DNA of 13,629 bases, taken from positions 1 through 13,629 of the forward strand of contig JBDTVQ010000163.1 in NCBI GenBank assembly GCA_040007195.1. Direction: 5' to 3'. This document shows positions 5,861 through 11,846 of the stretch, in pieces. The DNA comes from JAFLBB01 sp040007195 (GTDB taxonomy: Bacteria > Acidobacteriota > Terriglobia > Bryobacterales > Bryobacteraceae). Under the pieces are notes generated by a model. That model saw nothing but the letters and a program-made list of their open reading frames with translations, was not told the DNA's origin and searched no databases. Every line of letters starts with the position of its first letter. The stretch's first letter is position 1. The position numbers were made by a program, and so were the translations under genes.

Positions 5861-7062
5861 ACACTGGCGTCCCCTGTATCTTGACTGTCAATGGCGGCTC
5901 CTCGAGCATCAAGTTCGCGATGTACGAGGATGGCGAAGTCCTGAAGCGGGTAATTTATGGAACGGCCGATCGCATCGGCTTGCCCGGCGCAAGGCTGACT
6001 TTTCACGACGCGATTCGGAATCAGCGGGACAGTCTCAGCATTCCGGCCTCCGATCACCGGTCCGCGGCGGCATTCCTGACGGATTGGCTGGAGGAGAAGA
6101 CAAATTTCGAATCGGTGAAGGCCGTCGGGCACCGTGTGGTCCACGGTATGGACTACAACGAGCCCCAGCGCATCACACAGGAATTGCTGGATGAGCTGCA
6201 ACGCATCATCGCCTATGATCCGGACCATTTGCCCGCTGAGATCGAACTGATTGAAGTTTTCCGGCAGCGACACGCGGAGCTGCTTCAGATCGCCTGCTTC
6301 GACACGGCGTTTCACCGCACCATGCCGAGGGTTGCGAGGCTGCTACCCATCCCGCGCCGATTCGACGCGATGGGAATACAACGGTATGGTTTCCACGGTT
6401 TGTCCTACGCTTATCTCATGGAAGAACTGGCCCGCGTGGCGGGGCCGGCGGCGGCGCGTGGCCGCGTGATCCTGGCCCATCTTGGCAGCGGTGCGAGTCT
6501 GGCAGCGGTTCTCGACAGCAACAGCATCGACACCAGCATGGGATTCACACCAGCCGCTGGATTGCCGATGGGTACACGCACGGGCGATCTCGATCCCGGC
6601 GTTGCGTGGTACATGATGCGTTCTGGGAATCTTACGCCCGAAAAGTTTAACAACCTGATCAATCATGAGTCCGGTCTGCTGGGTGTTTCCGGGATTAGTT
6701 CCGACATGCGCGATCTGCTCGAACGCCAGGTCAGCGACATACCGGCCGCCGAAGCCGTGGAGCTGTTTTGTTACCAGACCCGCAAATGGATCGGGGCCTT
6801 CGCGGCAGTGCTGGGTGGTTTGGACACCCTGGTGTTTGCCGGTGGGATTGGCGAGAACTCGAGCGAAGTTCGAGCCCGTGTGTGCAATGGCCTGCCGTTT
6901 CTTGGTGTCGAATTGGACCAAGCTAGGAACGGCGCCAACGCCCCGGTAATTTCCAGCATATCCAGTCGTGCCACCGTTCGTGTCATACGTACCGATGAAG
7001 AGTTGATGATTGCTCGCGCAGTAAGTCGGCTGCGGAGTGAAGGCACCGAGGCCAGCCTGTAG
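5857..7062 (+). CDS. ackA: acetate kinase (acetate/propionate kinase family)
   Basis: Interconverts acetyl phosphate + ADP and acetate + ATP. The 401 residues are family length. Visible motifs are VNGGSSSIKF (11-20) with Asn12, GHRVVHG (91-97) with substrate Arg93, CFDTAFHRTMP with catalytic Asp149, GFHGLSYAYL with His180, HLGSGASL (208-215), MGFTPAAGLPMGTRTGDLDP (228-247) with catalytic Arg241, FAGGIGENSSEVR (327-339), and the metal-site glutamate in RTDEELMIAR (378-387). The frame is open upstream to 5773 inside zwf, but the start at 5857 is chosen because it forms the ATGA overlap and removes a junk N-terminus. GFHGLSY replaces the GFHGTSH of E. coli-type AckA; this form occurs in a clade often found with phosphoketolase, though no such gene is present here. 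Placement behind gnd and zwf suggests ATP recovery from pentose-phosphate-derived acetyl phosphate. Confidence 0.95.
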   Translation: MNTGVPCILTVNGGSSSIKFAMYEDGEVLKRVIYGTADRIGLPGARLTFHDAIRNQRDSLSIPASDHRSAAAFLTDWLEEKTNFESVKAVGHRVVHGMDYNEPQRITQELLDELQRIIAYDPDHLPAEIELIEVFRQRHAELLQIACFDTAFHRTMPRVARLLPIPRRFDAMGIQRYGFHGLSYAYLMEELARVAGPAAARGRVILAHLGSGASLAAVLDSNSIDTSMGFTPAAGLPMGTRTGDLDPGVAWYMMRSGNLTPEKFNNLINHESGLLGVSGISSDMRDLLERQVSDIPAAEAVELFCYQTRKWIGAFAAVLGGLDTLVFAGGIGENSSEVRARVCNGLPFLGVELDQARNGANAPVISSISSRATVRVIRTDEELMIARAVSRLRSEGTEASL

Positions 7063-7119
7063 CAGCCGACCAAGGTCGCTTTACGGCAAAGCAGCGGCCG
7101 CCTGTGCCCGCAGCACCAT

Positions 7120-7842
7120 TCATTCACCGGTGGCCGACTGGATCAGGCTATCCGCCATGCCCTCAAGCCATTTTGACGGCGGCTCTCCCGTGAATTGGCG
7201 AAAGTCGCGGATCAGGTGCGATTGATCGTAGTAACCGCATTTGGCGGCTGCGTCGGCGAATGGGATAGTGCCCACAATCGTCAGTGCCCTTTGAAATCGC
7301 CGTATTCGCGCGAAGAGCTTCGGTGACAGTCCAACCTGCTGCTGAAAGCGCCGGCGGAACTGGCGCGGGCTGAGCGCGTGTAGAGCGGGCAGACGTTGGG
7401 GCCTACATGCGAGGAGGTGGCGTTCGAGCACGGCGATGCGATCGGGCGCGTCACCCAATGCGTCCCGCCACGAACGCGCGCGGCGTCCCCAAACGTCTTC
7501 GAGCGAAACGATGCGGCCAGCGGTCTCGTGCAACGGAAAGCCCAAAAACGGCATGGCGCCAGTGGAGCGAAATCGTATTCCCAACACGTCGGCACGGACT
7601 CCAGGCTGCAAGGTGACAGGAGCCCATATTTGTCCGGCGACGAGCGACTTCGCCTGCCGTTCGGCGGCGCCACTCTCATCGACGCGTGAAAATGGCTCAG
7701 CGAAGTGGAAGATGATTTCCATGCAGCCGTCGGGGAAGACGCGGCTTGGCGGTAGTTGGGCGGCGGCTGTGCTGGTGAGCGTCCAATAGCACTGGACAAA
7801 TGGCGCGAGCGCCGAGGAGGGAGAGTGTTCCCGATATTCCAT
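7120..7842 (-). CDS. AraC-family transcriptional regulator, DNA-binding domain apparently shortened
   Basis: This encodes 240 residues. The N-terminal part (about 1-130) resembles the sensor domain of AraC proteins of the DUF6597 type: LAPFVQCYWTL near the start, RVFPDGCMEIIFHF (34-47), GIRFRSTGAMPFLG (88-101). The C-terminal part has LSPRQFRRRFQQQVGLSPK (157-175), RFQRAL, and the second helix-turn-helix AAAKCGYYDQSHLIRDFRQF (198-217) followed by TGEPPSKW. Between the linker LERHLLACRPQRLPAL (139-154) and LSPRQF, about 20-25 residues that usually form the first helices of the first helix-turn-helix appear to be missing, without a frameshift. It starts 9 bases after the stop of the DUF4136 gene with no strong ribosome site, so it is probably translated from the same mRNA. 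It converges on ackA across a 57-base gap. Target unknown. Confidence 0.85.
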   Translation of the reverse strand: MEYREHSPSSALAPFVQCYWTLTSTAAAQLPPSRVFPDGCMEIIFHFAEPFSRVDESGAAERQAKSLVAGQIWAPVTLQPGVRADVLGIRFRSTGAMPFLGFPLHETAGRIVSLEDVWGRRARSWRDALGDAPDRIAVLERHLLACRPQRLPALHALSPRQFRRRFQQQVGLSPKLFARIRRFQRALTIVGTIPFADAAAKCGYYDQSHLIRDFRQFTGEPPSKWLEGMADSLIQSATGE

Positions 7843-7851
7843 TCGCGTCAG

Positions 7852-8352
7852 CTACTTCTTGGGTGGCGGATACTTTTCGAGCGCCTTCGCCACATCCTTT
7901 TCTAATTTTTGCGAGAGCTTTCCCGTGTTACTCTCATCGTCGACATACGTCACGCGATAAATGAGTTCGCGGTTGCCAGCCTGATGAAGGTCGATCACAA
8001 GGGTGCCTTCGGTGTAGCGTAGGGCGTTCACTCGTGTCTGCCATCCACGCCGGCCGGCCGGTGAGCGATGGACCTCGCGCCGTTCCGCCGCACCGAGCGA
8101 CCAGACAACGCCCAGATCCGGTTTACTCGCGGTTTCCGTTAAGCCCTTCGCGGTGAGCCGGGCTCGCAGCGCCTCTTCCACCTTCTTACGCACCAGGTCG
8201 TTATTCAATTCCGGCTTCTTGGTGTGAATCGTACCGCGATGAATGGTGAAAGTCTTGAATTCAGCGAAGTCCACCTCCGGATCGAAATCGATCTCGGAGC
8301 GGTCCGCCCACATCAGCAAGGGCACGAGCAGACCCAGAATGATGTGGCGCAT
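7852..8352 (-). CDS. DUF4136 domain exported protein
   Basis: This encodes 166 residues. MRHIILGLLVPLLMWA is a short export signal, followed by the typical DUF4136 opening, a conserved YD/FDP...DFAxFKTF pattern (here IDFDPEVDFAEFKTFTIH, 21-38). Residues about 50-72 form a helix with DLVRKKVEEALRARLTAKGL, the 'I...V...L..KGL' block of the family, and KPDLGVVWSLG, TLVIDLHQAGNRELIYRV and a C-terminal helix ending in KYPPPKK follow. Most relatives are lipoproteins, but no lipobox Cys is present here, so it would be free in the periplasm or held by an uncleaved N-terminus. Biochemical function unknown. It lies between a phosphatase (9-base gap) and the AraC gene (9-base gap), all on the same strand. 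Confidence 0.82.
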   Translation of the reverse strand: MRHIILGLLVPLLMWADRSEIDFDPEVDFAEFKTFTIHRGTIHTKKPELNNDLVRKKVEEALRARLTAKGLTETASKPDLGVVWSLGAAERREVHRSPAGRRGWQTRVNALRYTEGTLVIDLHQAGNRELIYRVTYVDDESNTGKLSQKLEKDVAKALEKYPPPKK

Positions 8353-8361
8353 GGCGCTATT

Positions 8362-8838
8362 CTATCCCCGGCGCATTTCGAGCACGAGGGTCATCACGCG
8401 CGCTTCGATGTCGCGGGCGGCTTGAACGTAGGCTTCGTCCTTCAGACCCATGGGATCGCGGACCGCCCACTCACGGGCAGTTCGCTCACTTGAGGGGGCG
8501 GGGAAGTTGCGGGGCAGCGGTCCCCCGCTAATGTTGACAATAACGTCGAACGGACCCGGGCCAGCCTCGTAAAACGACTTTGACGACTGTCCAGCGAGCG
8601 CTACTCCACGCTCTTTCAGGATGCGCTGCACGGGTTCGGCAATGAATCCGGCGGGCGCGACGCCGCAGGAATGGGCCTCTATGACATCTGAGCCATATGC
8701 ACGGGCGAAAGCCTCGGCCAGTTGCGAACGAATGCAGTTGCCAATGCACACAAAAAGCACGCGGCGCTTCGATGCGGGCGCAGGCTTTTCGTTCTGCGCC
8801 GCAAGGTGCACCCCGTCAGGCGGCTTAAGCCGGGACAT
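8362..8838 (-). CDS. low-molecular-weight protein-tyrosine-phosphatase / arsenate-reductase-like protein
   Basis: This encodes 158 residues. RRVLFVCIGNCIRSQLAEAF (25-44) carries the P-loop C-x5-R-S of the LMW phosphatase fold: Cys31 as nucleophile, Arg37, Ser38, plus a second Cys35. The acid Asp128 sits in VRDPMG (126-131), the expected place for the general acid. EAHSCGVAPAGF (54-65) matches the family 'SAGxxP' strand. Thioredoxin-linked ArsC proteins use two more Cys in the 80-90 region; that segment here reads FDVIVNISGGPLP without Cys, so classical arsenate reduction is unlikely and a phosphatase is more probable. The first 24 residues are extra and polar, so the true start could be internal. 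As called, the gene overlaps the end of pdxT by 14 bases. Natural substrate unknown; dephosphorylation of a vitamin B6 phosphate is conceivable only from context. Confidence 0.85.
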   Translation of the reverse strand: MSRLKPPDGVHLAAQNEKPAPASKRRVLFVCIGNCIRSQLAEAFARAYGSDVIEAHSCGVAPAGFIAEPVQRILKERGVALAGQSSKSFYEAGPGPFDVIVNISGGPLPRNFPAPSSERTAREWAVRDPMGLKDEAYVQAARDIEARVMTLVLEMRRG

Positions 8839-9394
8839 AGGCGGCCTTCTCGAGGAAGAGACGCTGCAGGCTCCGGTCGCGTGTCAACTCGGGATGAAAG
8901 GTGGCGATGACAATCTGGCCCTGTTCGATCAGCACCGGATCGCCTTCATATCGGGCCAACACACGAACGCCTTCGCCGATGCGGCGAATAATCGGTGCGC
9001 GGATGAACACCGCTTCTATCGGCTCGCCGGTTTCGAGTGCGATCTTCACAACCGTGCTGTAGACCTGCCGCCCATACGCATTCCGTTCGACGCCGATATC
9101 GACCAGGCCGAGCGAGTCCTGGACCGGATTGTGGACGTCTTTTGCAAGCAGAATCGCGCCGGCGCAGGTGGCGAACACGGGCCTTGAAGAACAGGCCGCG
9201 CGTAGCGGTTCCCACAGGCCCTCTTCGCGCAGCAATTTGAGCATCGTCGTGCTCTCGCCGCCGGGCAGCACGAGTGCATCGGCGGATGCCAGATCGGCAG
9301 CGGTGCGGGCCTCAAAGACGTCCGCACCCGCCTCGGCGAATGCTTTCGCGTGAGCTTCAAAGTCGCCTTGAATGGCGAGAACGCCGAGTCGCAT
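8825..9394 (-). CDS. pdxT: pyridoxal 5'-phosphate synthase glutaminase subunit
   Basis: Hydrolyses glutamine and passes ammonia to PdxS in the deoxyxylulose-5-phosphate-independent route to vitamin B6. The 189 residues are standard length. Class I glutamine amidotransferase motifs are in place: LGVLAIQGDFEAH (3-15), LPGGESTTM (43-51), the nucleophile Cys77 in FATCAGAILL, GVERNAYGRQ (101-110), AVFIRAP (128-134) and His167 with Glu169 in ATFHPEL, completing the triad. It begins 3 bases after the pdxS stop, as expected for subunits made in a fixed ratio. No signal peptide; cytoplasmic. Confidence 0.97.
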   Translation of the reverse strand: MRLGVLAIQGDFEAHAKAFAEAGADVFEARTAADLASADALVLPGGESTTMLKLLREEGLWEPLRAACSSRPVFATCAGAILLAKDVHNPVQDSLGLVDIGVERNAYGRQVYSTVVKIALETGEPIEAVFIRAPIIRRIGEGVRVLARYEGDPVLIEQGQIVIATFHPELTRDRSLQRLFLEKAAYVPA

Positions 9395-9397
9395 GGA

Positions 9398-10282
9398 TTA
9401 CCAGCCGCGAGTCGCCATAAGGTCAGATTCCTCAAGCTGGCGAATGTCGAGGCCAGGCATGCCGTCGGGCAGCTCTTCGGAGGCTTCGAGCACTTTGGCC
9501 GGGTCCTTATAGTAAGTCGTCGCTTTAACGATGGCCTTGGCGAAGGCGGCCGGATCGGGGCTCTTAAAGATGCCGGAACCGACGAAGACCGATTCGGCGC
9601 CAAGGTGCATCACCAGCGCCGCGTCGGCAGGAGTAGCTACGCCGCCTGCCGAAAAGTTCGGCACGGGAAGCTTGCCATGCTCGTGGATGTACAGCATGAG
9701 TTCGAGCGGAGCCTGGTGCTTCTTCGATTCGGCGGTGAGTTCGTCGATGGAGTAAGCACGGATGGCGCGCATCTCCTTGACGATGGTGCGCATGTGGCGC
9801 ACAGCCTCGACGATGTTTCCCGAACCCGCTTCACCCTTGGTCCGAATCATGGCCGCGCCTTCAGCAATGCGGCGCAATGCTTCGCCGAGGTTTCGCGCGC
9901 CGCAGACAAACGGGACGCGGAAATCGTGTTTCCAGATGTGGTGCTCGTCATCGGCGGGCGTCAGCACTTCGCTTTCGTCGATGAAATCCACTTCGAGCGA
10001 TTCGAGGATGCGGGCTTCCATGAAGTGGCCGATGCGGGCCTTGGCCATCACAGGGATAGAGACGGTCTTTTGGATTTCGCGAATCTTGCTGACGGGCGAC
10101 ATGCGGGCCACGCCGCCATCCTTGCGAATGTCGGAAGGAACCTTGACCAGGGCCATTACTGCGCAGGCGCCGGCTTTTTCGGCGACCAGGGCTTGTTCGG
10201 CGTTGGTCACATCCATGATGACGCCGCCCTTTAGCATTTCGGCGAGGCCGACTTTGACGCGGAACTGATCGGTTAAAAACAT
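9398..10282 (-). CDS. pdxS: pyridoxal 5'-phosphate synthase lyase subunit
   Basis: Builds PLP from ribose 5-phosphate (or ribulose 5-phosphate), glyceraldehyde 3-phosphate and ammonia from PdxT, as a dodecamer of TIM barrels. 294 residues, the family's usual length, and very conserved: GVIMDVTN (20-27) with Asp24, PVMAKARIGHFMEA (77-90) with Schiff-base Lys81, IDESEVLTPAD (101-111), IRTKGEAGSGNI (146-157) with Lys149, PNFSAGGVATPADA and VFVGSGIFKS. The frame is open to a TTG at 10303, but the ATG at 10282 is chosen because GGGAG stands 7 bases before it and MFLTDQFRVKVGLAEMLKGG is the family N-terminus. Its sugar-phosphate substrate is a product of the Zwf-Gnd route encoded nearby. It lies 24 bases behind pdxR on the same strand. 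Confidence 0.97.
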   Translation of the reverse strand: MFLTDQFRVKVGLAEMLKGGVIMDVTNAEQALVAEKAGACAVMALVKVPSDIRKDGGVARMSPVSKIREIQKTVSIPVMAKARIGHFMEARILESLEVDFIDESEVLTPADDEHHIWKHDFRVPFVCGARNLGEALRRIAEGAAMIRTKGEAGSGNIVEAVRHMRTIVKEMRAIRAYSIDELTAESKKHQAPLELMLYIHEHGKLPVPNFSAGGVATPADAALVMHLGAESVFVGSGIFKSPDPAAFAKAIVKATTYYKDPAKVLEASEELPDGMPGLDIRQLEESDLMATRGW

Positions 10283-10306
10283 TGCCTTACTCCCTTGTTT
10301 CAAACA

Positions 10307-11710
10307 TTAGACAATCGCCATGTGAGGCGAGGCGTAGCGTTCCGGAGCGGACGCGGCGGCGCGGCGCGCGGCCTCTCCGATGATTTCGATTCCCTGGGAA
10401 ATGGCGGCAGGGCGCAATCCGGCAAAACTCAGCCGGAACGACGAGGGATACCGGCGCGAGACGGCAAAGGCCGATCCCGGCAAGAAACTTACACGGCCGG
10501 CCGTGGCGTCGAGCACGCGTTCGGCGTCGATGCCCTGGCGCAGCGTCACCCAAAGGCTCATTCCGCCCTGAGGACGCGTAAAGTGTGCGATCTCAGGAAT
10601 GCTTTCGAGCGCGGTGACCGCGGCGCTCAGACGCTGACGGCCGGCTTCCAGCATCAGCCGCCGGTGTTCCGCCAAACCGCCCGTGCGCGCGAATTCGTGG
10701 AGGATGTACTGCGAAAAATGGTCGGTGTGCAGATCGCTCCATTGCTTCGCTTCGGCCAGGCGTTCAATATGTTCACGCGTCGCGCAGATCCAGCCGACGC
10801 GCAGGCCGGGAAACGCGATCTTCGAAAAGCTTCCGATGTGGATTACCGTGCGAGTGGAGTCGAGTGACCGGAGGCTGGGCAGGTCATCGCCGTAGTAGCG
10901 GAGGCCGCGATAGATGGCGATCTCGACCAGCGTCACATTATGTTGTTGTGCGAGGGCGATCAGGTCGATGCGCGACTGCAGGGGGAGCGTGGCACCTGTG
11001 GGATTTTGGAAATCGGGCGTGACCAGGATCAAACGTGGCCTCTCCCGGCGGAGCGCCAATTCGAGAGATTCGATGTCCAGGCCAATCTCGCCGACGGGCA
11101 GGCCAATCAACCGCGCGCCTGCGCGATGGAAGACTTCGCGAAGGCCCGGATAGACCGGCTCCTCAACCATCACCAAGTCGCCAGGTTGAACAAACGCCCG
11201 GGCCAGGAGATCGAGCGCCTGCTGGCACCCCGAAGAGATCAGCACTCCCGAGTCATCCGATTGATCCGGCTCTGCATCGAAAGTGGTTGCAATATACTGG
11301 CGAAGTGGTTGATAACCAAGCGTACTACCGAGCTGCAGAAGCGATCGCAGCAGGTCTGAATTCCGCGTGGAACCCTGTATGATCGCTTCTATGGCAGGCA
11401 GCGGAAAGAGTTCGTCGGCAGGGCGGGAGGAAGAGAATGAAATCACCCCCGTTTCACTTCCGGACGGTGAGTGCACAAAGGTGCCTCGGCCCACATGAGC
11501 GTTGAGAAGTCCTTCTTTTTCCAGCAGTTCGTACGCTGCGGCGACGGTTGTGCGATTGACTCCTAACGAACCAGCCAATTCCCGCGTGGCCGGCAACCGC
11601 ATCCCGTCTGGCATACTGCCGTTGTGGATGTTGGACCTGATTGACGTGTAAAGCTGCCGGTAGAGTGGTTCGCCCGATTCAAGAGAAAGGGTAATGGCTG
11701 GTAGCTCCAC
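10307..11710 (-). CDS. pdxR: MocR/PdxR-type regulator: GntR helix-turn-helix fused to an aminotransferase-like domain
   Basis: Probable PLP-sensing regulator of the pdx genes. 467 residues. The winged helix-turn-helix of the GntR type covers about 10-80: GEPLYRQLYTSIRSNI, RLPATRELAGSLGVNRTTV (38-56), AYELLEKEGLL, GRGTFV. A type I aminotransferase-like domain follows from about 105: SSGCQQALDLLAR (159-171), DFQNPTGATLP (233-243) with Asn236, Lys297 in GSFSKIAFPGLRVGW as the PLP lysine, and Arg in FRLSFAGL near the end. Where relatives have an acidic residue 2-3 positions before the PLP tyrosine, this protein has EIAIY (263-267), without one. The start is GTG at 11710; no in-frame ATG fits and no ribosome site is present. 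Usually pdxR is divergent from pdxST; here it lies in front of them on the same strand. The symbol rests mainly on context. Confidence 0.88.
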   Translation of the reverse strand: MELPAITLSLESGEPLYRQLYTSIRSNIHNGSMPDGMRLPATRELAGSLGVNRTTVAAAYELLEKEGLLNAHVGRGTFVHSPSGSETGVISFSSSRPADELFPLPAIEAIIQGSTRNSDLLRSLLQLGSTLGYQPLRQYIATTFDAEPDQSDDSGVLISSGCQQALDLLARAFVQPGDLVMVEEPVYPGLREVFHRAGARLIGLPVGEIGLDIESLELALRRERPRLILVTPDFQNPTGATLPLQSRIDLIALAQQHNVTLVEIAIYRGLRYYGDDLPSLRSLDSTRTVIHIGSFSKIAFPGLRVGWICATREHIERLAEAKQWSDLHTDHFSQYILHEFARTGGLAEHRRLMLEAGRQRLSAAVTALESIPEIAHFTRPQGGMSLWVTLRQGIDAERVLDATAGRVSFLPGSAFAVSRRYPSSFRLSFAGLRPAAISQGIEIIGEAARRAAASAPERYASPHMAIV

Positions 11711-11716
11711 TGGGCC

Positions 11717-11745
11717 ATTGTAGCAAATTGGACCGGAAGCGCAAA
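11717..11745 (-). promoter_or_regulatory. candidate promoter of pdxR giving a leaderless mRNA
   Basis: On the minus strand TTTGCG (11745-11740) and TACAAT (11722-11717) are separated by 17 bases. TACAAT differs from the -10 consensus at one base; the -35 is weak. The GTG start of pdxR begins 7 bases after the -10, which is where transcription should begin, and there is no Shine-Dalgarno sequence, so pdxR is probably translated from a leaderless message. The weak -35 fits a promoter controlled by a protein. Confidence 0.5.
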
Positions 11746-11753
11746 TCCAAATC
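11742..11753. repeat. tandem direct repeat CAAATC-CAAATC
   Basis: Two adjacent 6-base copies overlap the -35 region of the pdxR promoter. MocR-type regulators bind direct repeats, so this may be part of an autoregulatory operator. The repeat is seen in the sequence; the role is inference. Confidence 0.3.
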
Positions 11754-11767
11754 CAGCCAGTGCGGCC

Positions 11768-11798
11768 CGAAGCGTTAGACCTGAAAAAATTCGAAGCG
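11768..11798. repeat. direct repeat CGAAGCG spaced 24 bases
   Basis: CGAAGCG occurs at 11768-11774 and again at 11792-11798 in the 136-base gap between pdxR and the divergent PQQ dehydrogenase gene. The AT-rich run CTGAAAAAAT lies between the copies and could bend. Spaced direct repeats on one face of the helix fit the way dimeric MocR proteins bind. It is short enough to be chance. Confidence 0.3.
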
Positions 11799-11846
11799 GA
11801 ATGACGCTGGGGCGAACCTGACCGATACCATATCCGTAGCTATCGC

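Noticed and set aside
7078..7092. Small hairpin GCTTT-ACGGC-AAAGC between ackA and the AraC gene
   Set aside because: The stem has only 5 pairs, half of them A-T, and no T-run follows on either strand, so it does not qualify as a terminator.
9350..10234. Long plus-strand open frame (294 codons) opposite pdxS
   Set aside because: It lies antisense to the highly conserved pdxS and pdxT genes, is rich in His/Arg/Asp as expected for a mirrored frame, and shows no family motif.
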